From positions 1 to 64,000 of the forward strand of contig BPGT01000005.1 of assembly GCA_026003175.1 (NCBI GenBank): a stretch of 64,000 nt of DNA. The letters run 5' to 3'. A model generated the notes under the pieces. The model did not search any database. It was not told where the DNA came from and saw nothing but the letters and a program-made list of their open reading frames with translations. This stretch comes from Armatimonadota bacterium. GTDB lineage: Bacteria; Armatimonadota; HRBIN16. Position numbers and translations under genes: made by a program. This document shows positions 42,197-49,949 of the stretch, piece after piece (positions within the stretch are counted from its first letter, which is position 1; every line of letters starts with the position of its first letter).

Positions 42197-43780
42197 ATGA
42201 AGGAAACCCGTTGTGATGTATTGATTGTGGGCGGGGGAACCGGAGGTTGCGCCGCGGCGATGGCGGCTTCTAGCCTCGGTCTAAAGGTGGTCCTCACCGA
42301 AGAAACCGAATGGATTGGTGGACAATTGACCGCTCAAGCAGTGCCGCCCGATGAACACCCGTGGATTGAAAGTTTTGGCTGTACGGCGCGCTATCGGCAA
42401 TATCGGAATGCGGTACGCCAGTTCTATCGTGAGCACTACCCGCTTACCCTGCAAGCTCGCAGTAACCCGCGCCTGAACCCAGGCGAAGGCTGGGTATCGC
42501 GCCTCTGCCATGAGCCGCGTGTGGGACTGGCGGTGTTGAACACGATGCTGCATTACCCGCGTACTGCCGGGTGGCTAGACGTTCGCCTGCACCGCAAGCC
42601 GATTTCCGCCGAGGTAGAGGGCGACAGGGTGCTTGCAGTCACCGTATGCAACCTGCGCACCGGGGAAGAAGAGGTGATTCAGGCGCGATATGTACTGGAC
42701 GCTACCGAGCTGGGCGACCTGCTGCCGATGACCGGAACCGAGTATGTAGTCGGCGCGGAGTCGCAGGAGCAGACAGGAGAACCACATGCTGTAGCCGGCG
42801 AGCCACAGCCAGATAACGTGCAGGGCATCACCTGGTGTTTCGCCATGGCGTACGACCCCGATGGCGACCACACCATCGAAAAGCCTGCTCAGTACGAACG
42901 CTGGCGTGCATACCAGCCCTCCTTTTGGCCTGACAAACTGCTCAGCTGGTATACCGCCCACCCGATTACGTTGGAGAAGACACGCTGGTTCCTCTTCCCG
43001 CACGAAACCGACAACCCGTACCGCTCTTTGTTCACCTACCGGCGTATCGTATGCAGGCACCATTACCCGCCCGCGCTCGCTCCGCACGAGGTAACTATCG
43101 TGAACTGGCCTCAGAACGACTACTTTGTAGGCACGATTATCGACCAGCCCGAGCAGGTAGTCAAAGAGCGACTGGAAGAGGCACGACAGCTGTCGCTCAG
43201 CCTGCTGTACTGGCTGCAGACGGAAGCGCCTCGCCCTGACGGAGGCGCCGGCTACCCCGGCTTATACCTGCGTCCCGATATCACCGGTACAGATGACGGA
43301 CTGGCAATGTATCCCTACATCCGCGAGTCCCGACGCATTCGTGCGGTGTTCACCGTCACCGAGCATCACGTAGCATCGGAACTGAACCCGGGCGCGGACA
43401 GGGCGAAGCCGTTCGCCGACAGCGTAGGGGTTGGCTGTTACCGAATCGACCTGCACCCCAGCACCAATGGTGCCAACTCCATCGATATCGGTGCACTGCC
43501 GTTCCAGATACCGCTAGGCGCGTTGTTGCCAATACGGATGCGCAACCTGTTGCCCGCCTGCAAGAATATTGGCACCACGCACATCACCAACGGCTGTTTC
43601 CGCCTGCATCCGGTAGAGTGGAACATCGGTGAGGCGGCAGGGTTGCTCACCGCGTTCTGCATCCAGAGAAGCGTGGAGCCCCATCAGGTCAGAGAGGATG
43701 AAAACCTGCTGAGGGAATACCAGAACCTGCTGCGGGCGCAGGGTTTCGAGCTGGACTGGTTGCAGACGCATCCGGTGTAG
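42197..43780 (+). CDS. FAD-dependent oxidoreductase (FAD_oxidored family)
   Basis: A 527-residue flavoprotein. The dinucleotide-binding motif is VLIVGGGTGGCAAAMAASSLG (split by the usual GxGxxG) with TEETEWIGGQLT following, which is the opening of the FAD_oxidored family (PF12831). A central VLDATELGDLLP and a C-terminal LLPACKNIGTTHITNGCFRLHPVEWNIGEAAG (the second FAD-binding segment) are typical. Substrates of the family are poorly known; sugar or alcohol oxidation is suspected. Start ATG 42197 behind AAGGAGC. Confidence 0.85.
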   Translation: MKETRCDVLIVGGGTGGCAAAMAASSLGLKVVLTEETEWIGGQLTAQAVPPDEHPWIESFGCTARYRQYRNAVRQFYREHYPLTLQARSNPRLNPGEGWVSRLCHEPRVGLAVLNTMLHYPRTAGWLDVRLHRKPISAEVEGDRVLAVTVCNLRTGEEEVIQARYVLDATELGDLLPMTGTEYVVGAESQEQTGEPHAVAGEPQPDNVQGITWCFAMAYDPDGDHTIEKPAQYERWRAYQPSFWPDKLLSWYTAHPITLEKTRWFLFPHETDNPYRSLFTYRRIVCRHHYPPALAPHEVTIVNWPQNDYFVGTIIDQPEQVVKERLEEARQLSLSLLYWLQTEAPRPDGGAGYPGLYLRPDITGTDDGLAMYPYIRESRRIRAVFTVTEHHVASELNPGADRAKPFADSVGVGCYRIDLHPSTNGANSIDIGALPFQIPLGALLPIRMRNLLPACKNIGTTHITNGCFRLHPVEWNIGEAAGLLTAFCIQRSVEPHQVREDENLLREYQNLLRAQGFELDWLQTHPV

Positions 43781-43825
43781 TCGCAGGCTTCAGTTACACA
43801 ATCTGAAAACAGAAGGAGCCAGGGG

Positions 43826-44422
43826 ATGGAAATCGTTGCGGTAATACTGGCAGCGGGGGCGTCCACCCGCATGGGGCGACCGAAGATGTTGCTACCGTTC
43901 GGCGATAGCACGGTGATTGAGACGGTCATCAGCAACGTCACCGCCTCGCGAGTAACGCACACGGTGGTGGTGCTGGGCTACGGCTGGACGCAAATCTTCA
44001 GGTTGATAGAACACCTGCCGGTGGAGGTTATCGTCAATCCGCGCCCGGAAAGAGGCATGATATCCTCGGTGCAGTGGGCACTGGCACAGATGAACCAGAG
44101 TGCAGACGGGATGCTGTTCGTGCTCGGCGACCAGCCGTTGATACCCAGCTGGGTGCACGATATACTGATAACCGCTTTCGCCTACCATCCCGAAAGTATT
44201 CTCGTGCCTACGCACGCGGGCAAACGGGGACATCCAGCACTGTTCAGCGCACGCTTTCGTGAGGAGATACTTGACCTGCCAATGGATAAGGGGCTGAACG
44301 CCCTTTTGCACGCGCACCCGGAAGCAGTGTATGAGCTGCCCGTAGACACCGATACCATCTTGCTCCAGATGAACACACCGGAAGAATATCAGCAGATGCT
44401 GGACAGGTTGAGGCAAGCGTGA
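43826..44422 (+). CDS. MocA-like nucleotidyltransferase (molybdenum cofactor cytidylyltransferase family)
   Basis: A 198-residue MobA/MocA-type enzyme. N-terminal LAAGASTRMGRPKMLLPFG is the nucleotide-binding signature. GDQPLIP holds the metal-binding Asp, and GKRGHPALFSARFREEI is the conserved substrate region. MocA adds CMP to molybdopterin, and relatives act in xanthine dehydrogenase maturation. No molybdoenzyme gene adjoins, so the exact role is open. AAGGAGCC site before ATG 43826. Confidence 0.83.
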   Translation: MEIVAVILAAGASTRMGRPKMLLPFGDSTVIETVISNVTASRVTHTVVVLGYGWTQIFRLIEHLPVEVIVNPRPERGMISSVQWALAQMNQSADGMLFVLGDQPLIPSWVHDILITAFAYHPESILVPTHAGKRGHPALFSARFREEILDLPMDKGLNALLHAHPEAVYELPVDTDTILLQMNTPEEYQQMLDRLRQA

Positions 44423-44469
44423 ATACTGCCCCTGTAAAAACAACCTGTTTTCTCAGCTACCCCCGCGAG

Positions 44470-44485
44470 TGGTACGAATCTTGCA
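44470..44485 (+). promoter_or_regulatory. sigma-54 promoter without a protein gene behind it
   Basis: TGGTACGAATCTTGCA, identical to 28320-28335 and flanked by five more identical bases. GG 44471-44472 and GC 44483-44484 are ten bases apart. Expected start of transcription is near 44495. Confidence 0.8.
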
Positions 44486-44494
44486 CTATACCAT

Positions 44495-44633
44495 AGTGCG
44501 CAGGAGTGCGTGAACGAGACATCTGGACACCGAAAACACACGCCGACCCGTCGGCGAAGAGATACCGTCTTTCCGTTCAGACACTCACTCCTTCATTCCT
44601 GCGTTTGCCCCGGCAGCGTCGGGGCGTTTTTTT
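44495..44633 (+). ncRNA. candidate sigma-54-dependent small RNA
   Basis: The about 139-nt segment between the sigma-54 promoter and a strong intrinsic terminator has no convincing reading frame. The one open frame, from GTG 44506, lacks a proper ribosome-binding site and runs through the terminator. It contains a hairpin CGCCGA-CCCG-TCGGCG (near 44541-44556) and ends in the terminator hairpin. A free-standing small RNA is the simplest reading. A leader for the downstream 67-aa gene is less likely because of the terminator and a second promoter. Confidence 0.5.
44607..44633 (+). terminator. intrinsic terminator
   Basis: GCCCCG (44607-44612), 7-nt loop, CGGGGC (44620-44625), then G and seven T. 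Confidence 0.85.
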
Positions 44634-44664
44634 CACCTCTCTGGATTTTTTAACCGATGTGTTG

Positions 44665-44670
44665 TATAAT
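44665..44670 (+). promoter_or_regulatory. -10 box of the 67-aa gene
   Basis: TATAAT preceded by GTTG; no clear -35 box. About 120 nt upstream of ATG 44790. Confidence 0.4.
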
Positions 44671-44789
44671 GTAGATGAAAAACCCGTACGCTCTCAGTGC
44701 ACAAAGGCATTTTTTCGGGAACATTGACAGCTTGCCAGGCGTCTAAAAAGCTGAAGTCGGCGCAGCGACTGCGGGAAAGGAGGTGTAGC

Positions 44790-44993
44790 ATGGAAGCAGA
44801 GCGCCGGGTGTCGCTGTTGTTCCCGCGAAGCTGGCAACTGGTCTCGGTATATGTTCCGGCAAGCGCAGTGGATTACGTCAGGGAGCGTAACATGCAATAC
44901 TGGTTATCCTTATACGAGCGCGACGCGGAACAGGCTCTGCAAATTGGAGAGCGATTGGGATTCGTGGTTCCTCAGAAAGCGGCTTCGTCTTAG
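44790..44993 (+). CDS. small hypothetical protein (67 aa)
   Basis: A 67-residue protein from ATG 44790 with a near-ideal AAAGGAGGTG site, which makes it likely to be translated. It has no signal peptide or cysteines. Predicted beta-strand (RVSLLFPRSWQLVSVYVP) then helix (SAVDYVRERNMQYWLSLYERDAEQALQIGERLGF). Family not recognised. It is an independent unit, bounded by the -10 box at 44665 and a terminator at 45011. Confidence 0.65.
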   Translation: MEAERRVSLLFPRSWQLVSVYVPASAVDYVRERNMQYWLSLYERDAEQALQIGERLGFVVPQKAASS

Positions 44994-45010
44994 GAGAACA
45001 ACAGCATGTA

Positions 45011-45038
45011 AAAGCCCCAAGCGAGTGCTTGGGGCTTT
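45011..45038. terminator. bidirectional intrinsic terminator
   Basis: AAAGCCCCAAGC (45011-45022), loop GAGT, GCTTGGGGCTTT (45027-45038). The stem has A/T tails on both sides and lies between convergent genes. Confidence 0.9.
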
Positions 45039-45082
45039 CTGTTTATCGTCCGCTTCACCTAAGCGGAGGGTCTCTTGGAACC

Positions 45083-45577
45083 TCAACCGGGGCGGAACAC
45101 CGGTGCGGGGTCGTCATCCTCCACAATCTTCGCCGCGGGCACGCCCAAACGTTCCGCTATCATCTGCGAGACCCTGTTCAGCTCCTCGCGATTCCATCCT
45201 GCTGTTTGCCAGAGTATCCTATCACCCGAATCGAGCAGGTACAGGGTAGGCACCGAAACCAGGTCATATGCCACCGTTGCATTGAGCCCTTCGTCCAGCA
45301 CCTGCGGAAACGTGACGTTGCCATACGTGCGGGCATAGCTGGCGGTTGCGCTGGCGTCGTCTTGAGATACGCCCCAAATCTGGAACCCCTTGCCCGCATA
45401 CGCCTGTTGGAACTTCTCAAGATAGGGGTTCGTAAACTGGCATACCGGGCACGAGACTTTGTAAAACACCAGCATCAGCAGACCCTGCTGACGCGCTTCC
45501 GCGGTAGAATACGGTTTGCCATCTACCCCCTGAAAGGTAAAATCCACCGGAGCATCCCCGGCTGTCCGTGTAGCCAT
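45083..45577 (-). CDS. TlpA/peroxiredoxin-like redoxin
   Basis: A 164-residue thioredoxin-fold protein. LLMLVFYKVSCPVCQFTNPYL holds the CXXC (CPVC) site, QIWGVSQDD the second strand, and VSVPTLYLLD the cis-Pro loop. No signal peptide, so it is probably cytoplasmic, unlike CcmG/ResA. It may be a thiol-disulfide reductase or an AhpC/TSA-type peroxiredoxin. AGGAGGTAT site; last gene of the long minus-strand run. Confidence 0.8.
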   Translation of the reverse strand: MATRTAGDAPVDFTFQGVDGKPYSTAEARQQGLLMLVFYKVSCPVCQFTNPYLEKFQQAYAGKGFQIWGVSQDDASATASYARTYGNVTFPQVLDEGLNATVAYDLVSVPTLYLLDSGDRILWQTAGWNREELNRVSQMIAERLGVPAAKIVEDDDPAPVFRPG

Positions 45578-45602
45578 CTACGCATACCTCCTTCCACGCA
45601 GG

Positions 45603-46274
45603 TCATTTACGCACACGTTTTTGCCACTCTGGTGGCAACTCAATCAGTCCATAGATGCAATAAGGCGCGCCCACACGCACCGCCCATGCGGCGTCGCCGT
45701 ACGAATAGTGCCAGAACTCGTCCCGACAATTGCTAAAGCCTGCAGCCAACATCGCTTCCACAAGTATCATACGGTTGCGATGCGCTTCAGGAGTTAACCC
45801 CTCTATCCACGTTGGCGCCGCCTGCCATCCCGTGTAAGGCGAGGTGACGTCCAGCGGCTTGCCACTGGGGGAGAGCAACTGCACGTCTACTGCTCCGCCG
45901 GTACAGTGTCCGGGAGGCGCTTTCTGGTCTACCGGCGCAAAGAAGCGGTTGGTCATCCGGCGCAGGGTAGCATAACTCCATTCGGGATGCTTCTCGCGCA
46001 GCTGGTTGAAGTAACCCTCGTAATGCTCGCGCTGCATCTCCAGAGTACGGTATGCTGTTGTCACTCGCAACTGGTAGCCAGCAGGAAGCAGTTCCTGCGC
46101 ACGGTTCAGCATCTCCGCAACTGTGGCGCGCAGGAACGGGATGCACTTCCGCGCCACACGCACCTTTGGGCAGGCTTTGCGGATGTCCACCAGCGGCTCG
46201 CCACACTCCCGCAGGGGCACCCTGTTTAGCGCAGCGATAGGTTCGGGCGTGCCTTTCTTGCGCCAGTCACTCAT
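45603..46274 (-). CDS. D-alanyl-D-alanine dipeptidase (VanX/DdpX family)
   Basis: A 223-residue zinc peptidase of family M15D that hydrolyses D-Ala-D-Ala. Zinc ligands are in PPGHCTGGAVDVQLL (H and D) and DEFWHYSYGD (catalytic Glu and His), spaced as in VanX. No VanA/VanH genes are present, so a role in D-Ala-D-Ala recycling or cell-wall turnover is more likely than glycopeptide resistance. ATG overlaps the dapF stop (ATGA). Confidence 0.88.
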   Translation of the reverse strand: MSDWRKKGTPEPIAALNRVPLRECGEPLVDIRKACPKVRVARKCIPFLRATVAEMLNRAQELLPAGYQLRVTTAYRTLEMQREHYEGYFNQLREKHPEWSYATLRRMTNRFFAPVDQKAPPGHCTGGAVDVQLLSPSGKPLDVTSPYTGWQAAPTWIEGLTPEAHRNRMILVEAMLAAGFSNCRDEFWHYSYGDAAWAVRVGAPYCIYGLIELPPEWQKRVRK

Positions 46275-47113
46275 ACCTTCACCTCGTCCAAAGGGTAGCA
46301 GCCTTCGTACACCAGCTCAGCAGCACCCGTTAAATAGATGGGATCCCCCGGCCGCCATTCTACATACAGTACACCCCCTGCCGAATGCACCTCTACCGAC
46401 TCACCTGCCAGTCCCTGTAGCTGCGCCGCCACAGCCGCCGCGCAGGCTCCGGTGCCGCAGGCTAAGGTCTCTCCCGCTCCTCGCTCCCAGATTCGCATGC
46501 GCAATCGGGATGGGCTTTCCACCACCGTCCACAGCACGCTGGTGCGCTTCGGGAAAAGAGGATGGTTCTCTATCATTGGGCTGTCGCGCAGGAAACGCTC
46601 GTCATCGGGCAGACTATCCACAAACAGCACGCTATGCGTGGAACCGGTGGAAAGAGCGGTCACTTTTACTGTACCGTGCGGTAGTTCAACCGGCACACCG
46701 ATAGCCGGAGCCTTTTCCGCCAGCACCGGAACCCTGCCCGGCTCGAAGCGAGGCTCACCCAGCTCCACCTGCACCATGCCGTCAGGCAGCAGAGCCACCC
46801 GCTTATCCCCATCGATGGTCTCCACCACAAAGTGGGTATCTGCGGCGACTCCGCGCAGTACCGCCCACTTTGCCACACACCGCAAGCCGTTCCCGCACAT
46901 ATCCTCGGTGCCATCGGGGTTGAACATACGCATTCGCACCGCATGACGGCCGCCGCGCCCGACCACCAGTAATCCGTCTGCACCGATGGCAAACCGCCGC
47001 TGGCACAGATGGCGCGCCAGGTCGGGCAGAGAAAACGCGGAAACCGCTTCCTCTGCCACCACTACAAAGTCGTTACCTACCCCGTGCATTTTGGAGAAAG
47101 GAAGCGCAGGCAT
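46271..47113 (-). CDS. dapF: diaminopimelate epimerase
   Basis: A 280-residue enzyme converting LL- to meso-diaminopimelate for lysine and peptidoglycan. The two catalytic cysteines are seen in EDMCGNGLRC and ETLACGTGACA, with the N-terminal MHGVGNDFVVV and FNPDGTE signatures. Full length. It lies 1-2 bases after ribE, in an operon with vanX-like and rib genes. Confidence 0.95.
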   Translation of the reverse strand: MPALPFSKMHGVGNDFVVVAEEAVSAFSLPDLARHLCQRRFAIGADGLLVVGRGGRHAVRMRMFNPDGTEDMCGNGLRCVAKWAVLRGVAADTHFVVETIDGDKRVALLPDGMVQVELGEPRFEPGRVPVLAEKAPAIGVPVELPHGTVKVTALSTGSTHSVLFVDSLPDDERFLRDSPMIENHPLFPKRTSVLWTVVESPSRLRMRIWERGAGETLACGTGACAAAVAAQLQGLAGESVEVHSAGGVLYVEWRPGDPIYLTGAAELVYEGCYPLDEVKV

Positions 47114-47114
47114 T

Positions 47115-47759
47115 TTACTCTACAAACCCCGCCCGCCTCAGCAGCTCCATGTCTACCCCACCACGTTCCTGCCGATTCTGTAGTAACCTCTCGATATACT
47201 TCGCCAGCATATCGAACTCTACGTTCACCTCCTCGCCCACCTGACGCAAGCCCAGCGTGGTGACCGCGCGAGTGTGTGGAATCAACCACACGTTGAAATC
47301 GCTTGCCCCCACATCCACCACCGTCAGGCTCACGCCGTCTACCGCTACCGAGCCTTTAGGAACCACATAGCGCATCCACTCTTCACCAACGCTTACCACC
47401 ATTATCACGGCGTTACCCTGCGGGACAAGCTGTTGCACCGTGCCGGTAGCGTCCACATGCCCCTGCACAAAGTGCCCACCCATTGCCTCGCCTACGCGCA
47501 GGGCATCTTCCAGATTCACCCTGTCTCCCGGCTTTAGCCTGCCCAGATTACTGCGCCGCAGTGTCTCTTGCACCGCGTCGAACCATAGCCGGCTGCCCGC
47601 TTTATTCACAACGGTCAGGCACACGCCGTTTATCGCCACGCTGTCGCCAACCTGCGCACGAGAGGCTGTTTCGGGCGCGCGTATCGCCAGCCGCGCACCG
47701 TCCGCGCTAACTTCGATACGCTCCACTTCGCCCAGTTCCTTCACGATGCCGGTGAACAC
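47115..47759 (-). CDS. ribE: riboflavin synthase, alpha subunit
   Basis: A 214-residue protein with two lumazine-binding repeats: MFTGIVKELG...VGDSVAINGVCLTV...GRLKPGDRVNLEDAL and GHFVQGHVDATG...GSVAVDGVSLTVVDV...GEEVNVEFDMLAKY. It converts two 6,7-dimethyl-8-ribityllumazine molecules to riboflavin. GTG start 47759 lies within the ribD 3' end (19-bp overlap). ribBA and ribH are not in the window. Confidence 0.95.
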   Translation of the reverse strand: MFTGIVKELGEVERIEVSADGARLAIRAPETASRAQVGDSVAINGVCLTVVNKAGSRLWFDAVQETLRRSNLGRLKPGDRVNLEDALRVGEAMGGHFVQGHVDATGTVQQLVPQGNAVIMVVSVGEEWMRYVVPKGSVAVDGVSLTVVDVGASDFNVWLIPHTRAVTTLGLRQVGEEVNVEFDMLAKYIERLLQNRQERGGVDMELLRRAGFVE

Positions 47760-48871
47760 CCTTCGCTATCCTCCCAAATGGGATACGCTTGCACCATCAT
47801 ATCTTGTCCGACTTTTCTCCAGTATACCCTATCCAGATGCAAGCATTGCTCCACGCAGGAATAGCCTTCCCCCTCCACCGCGGTAGGAGCCTCCCGCCCG
47901 CCGATGATACGCGGAGCATAGAAGAACACCACCTTATCCACCAGCCTCTGTGCGAACAGACTGGCTATCAACGTCCCCCCACCTTCGCACAGCACGCCGG
48001 TTACCCCGCGTTGCGCAAGTGCCTTCATCAGCGCGCAAAGGCTCACACGCCCGTTATCGGTGGGGAGAACTTCTACCTCCACCCCCCGCTCGCGCAAACG
48101 CGCGATTTTATCCGGCGGGGCCAGATCGGTTGTGGCGATAAGTGCTGGGGAATCCTCTACACGCAATACCTGCGCCTCCTCCGGACAGCGCAAACGGCTA
48201 TCCACAACCACCCGCAGACGACGTAGAGGCTCTTTCGGTCGGAGTAAGCGCACCGTCAACAGAGGGTCATCTTTCAACACCGTGCCGATGCCAACCATCA
48301 CCGCATCGTGCCGTGCCCGAAGACGATGCACCAGCCGCCGGGCGGGTTCATCGGTAATCCACCGACTATCGCCCGCGTGTGTGGCGATTTTGCCATCCAG
48401 CGACATTGCCGCCTTGACCGTGACAAAGGGCATCCCTGTGGTGTGGTACTTGACGAAGATCTCGTTCATCTGTCGCGCTTGTTCTTCCAGCACACCCACC
48501 TGTACCTCGATGCCCGCTTCACGCAGCTTTTCAAAGCCTTTGCCCGCCACCTGCGGGTTCGGGTCCTGCATCGCTGCGTACACACACCTGATGCCCGCCT
48601 CAATCAGCGCGTCGGCACAAGGGGGGGTACGCCCCCAGTGGCTACACGGCTCCAGAGTGACGTACAGGGTGGCGCCGCGTGCGTTCTCGCCAGCCCGGCG
48701 CAACGCCTCTATTTCTGCATGGGGCATCCCTGCACGTCGGTGGTACCCTTCACCGACCACACGCCCATCCTTCACAATCACCGCCCCTACCATCGGGTTG
48801 GGAGCGGTGTACCCCCGTCGTGCCAGAGCCAGCGCACGGCGCATGAATATCTCTTCAAGAGGGGTTCTCAT
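47741..48871 (-). CDS. ribD: bifunctional deaminase/reductase RibD
   Basis: A 376-residue riboflavin enzyme. The deaminase domain has HAEIEALRRAG and TLYVTLEPCSHWGRTPPCADALI (zinc His/Cys/Cys), and the reductase domain has PFVTVKAAMSLDGKIATHAGDSRWIT, DAVMVGIGTVLKDDPLLTVR and LCEGGGTLIASLF. I start at ATG 48871; a TTG 27 nt earlier is in frame. Its start overlaps the preceding hypothetical gene. No FMN riboswitch precedes it, which is expected as it lies inside an operon. Confidence 0.93.
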   Translation of the reverse strand: MRTPLEEIFMRRALALARRGYTAPNPMVGAVIVKDGRVVGEGYHRRAGMPHAEIEALRRAGENARGATLYVTLEPCSHWGRTPPCADALIEAGIRCVYAAMQDPNPQVAGKGFEKLREAGIEVQVGVLEEQARQMNEIFVKYHTTGMPFVTVKAAMSLDGKIATHAGDSRWITDEPARRLVHRLRARHDAVMVGIGTVLKDDPLLTVRLLRPKEPLRRLRVVVDSRLRCPEEAQVLRVEDSPALIATTDLAPPDKIARLRERGVEVEVLPTDNGRVSLCALMKALAQRGVTGVLCEGGGTLIASLFAQRLVDKVVFFYAPRIIGGREAPTAVEGEGYSCVEQCLHLDRVYWRKVGQDMMVQAYPIWEDSEGCSPAS

Positions 48872-49253
48872 CGCGTTTGCCGTCAGAGGATGGCGCAACG
48901 GGAGCAGGCGGCTTCCGTATCAGTTCGTCCATCATCTGCCTGTGCTCGCGCAGGTAGCGCTGCAGGGACTCGCGTGCGTCCAGCAGAGCTACCAGCACCA
49001 GCGCCATCACTAACACAAACACCCCAACGGAAAACTGAAGCAGGTGCAGCAGACGTGCGCCACCGCTCGCCTCGCCGGATGGAAGGTAAATAGCCTCTTT
49101 GAACTGCAACACCAACGCCAAAGCCAGTAACAGCGCACAGCCGATGCATCTCAGCATGAACTGCCGACGTGAACTCAAGCCCCTGCGCATCGCCCGCGCT
49201 TCTCGCCACAGGAACACCACCGAAACCACCGCTACCGCCAGTGTCAGCCACAC
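48855..49253 (-). CDS. hypothetical membrane protein
   Basis: A 132-residue protein, GTG start 49253 behind GGAAAGGGTG. Three hydrophobic segments (about 2-16, 34-50, 72-90), then a basic, coiled helix (RESLQRYLREHRQMMDELIRK) and a Pro/Ser-rich tail. No family recognised. It lies between rpe and ribD with overlaps or short gaps, so it is in the operon. Confidence 0.6.
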   Translation of the reverse strand: MWLTLAVAVVSVVFLWREARAMRRGLSSRRQFMLRCIGCALLLALALVLQFKEAIYLPSGEASGGARLLHLLQFSVGVFVLVMALVLVALLDARESLQRYLREHRQMMDELIRKPPAPVAPSSDGKRDENPS

Positions 49254-49259
49254 GCTGCT

Positions 49260-49949
49260 TCACACCCTTTCCTCTGCCTCCCATACCGCCTGACGTAGAT
49301 CCTCAACGCCAGCACGTACCCCCTCAGGATGCCCGAACACCGAGGAACCGGCTACCAGCACCCGCGCCCCAGCCCGTACCACCATCGGCGTGGTGACTCC
49401 GTTGATCCCACCGTCCACCTCCAACCAGGCGTCGCTGCCAGCCTCGTCCAGCATAGCGCGGGCGCGAGCGATTTTACGCAACATCTCGGGGATAAACTCT
49501 TGACCACCGAAGCCGGGGTTGACCGTCATCACCAGCAGCAGGTCGATATCGGGGAGCACGTATTCGATAACGTGCAAAGGAGTTGCCGGGTTGAGCGCAA
49601 CGCCCGCACGCACACCGCACTCTCGAATCTGCGCCAGCGTACGCTGTAAATGCACACACGCCTCCGCGTGCACGGTGATAATATCCGCTCCCGCGCGCGC
49701 AAACTCCTCGACATAGCGTTCGGGCTGAACAATCATCAGGTGCACGTCGAAAAGGGCATCGGAGTGGTGGCGCACCGCCTGCACCGTCTGCGGTCCAAAG
49801 GTGATGTTGGGCACAAACATACCGTCCATGACGTCGAAGTGCAGCAGTTCCGCGCCTGCTTCCCGTGCGGCACGTGCCGCCTGAGCGAAATTCGCGAAGT
49901 CTGCAGAAAGCAAAGAGGGGGCAATCATCACACGAGGTGCGCTACTCAT
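49260..49949 (-). CDS. rpe: ribulose-phosphate 3-epimerase
   Basis: A 229-residue TIM-barrel enzyme of the pentose phosphate pathway. MIAPSLLSADFANF, HFDVMDGMFVPNITFGP (metal-binding His and Asp), HLMIVQPERY, and MTVNPGFGGQEFIPEML are diagnostic, with LEVDGGING near the end. ATG 49949 overlaps the protein kinase stop (ATGA). Pairing of rpe with a PASTA kinase is common in Gram-positives (prpC-prkC-rsgA-rpe), seen here in reduced form. Confidence 0.95.
   Translation of the reverse strand: MSSAPRVMIAPSLLSADFANFAQAARAAREAGAELLHFDVMDGMFVPNITFGPQTVQAVRHHSDALFDVHLMIVQPERYVEEFARAGADIITVHAEACVHLQRTLAQIRECGVRAGVALNPATPLHVIEYVLPDIDLLLVMTVNPGFGGQEFIPEMLRKIARARAMLDEAGSDAWLEVDGGINGVTTPMVVRAGARVLVAGSSVFGHPEGVRAGVEDLRQAVWEAEERV

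Noticed and set aside
44506-44727. 73-codon frame after the sigma-54 promoter
   Set aside because: GTG start with no proper Shine-Dalgarno, reads through a strong terminator and into a second promoter; composition is not protein-like.
45603-46274. Glycopeptide resistance locus
   Set aside because: A VanX-like dipeptidase alone, without vanA/vanH or a VanRS pair, is better explained by cell-wall turnover.
48872-49260. FMN riboswitch upstream of ribD
   Set aside because: ribD lies inside an operon behind a hypothetical gene and rpe; no RFN-like conserved blocks are seen.
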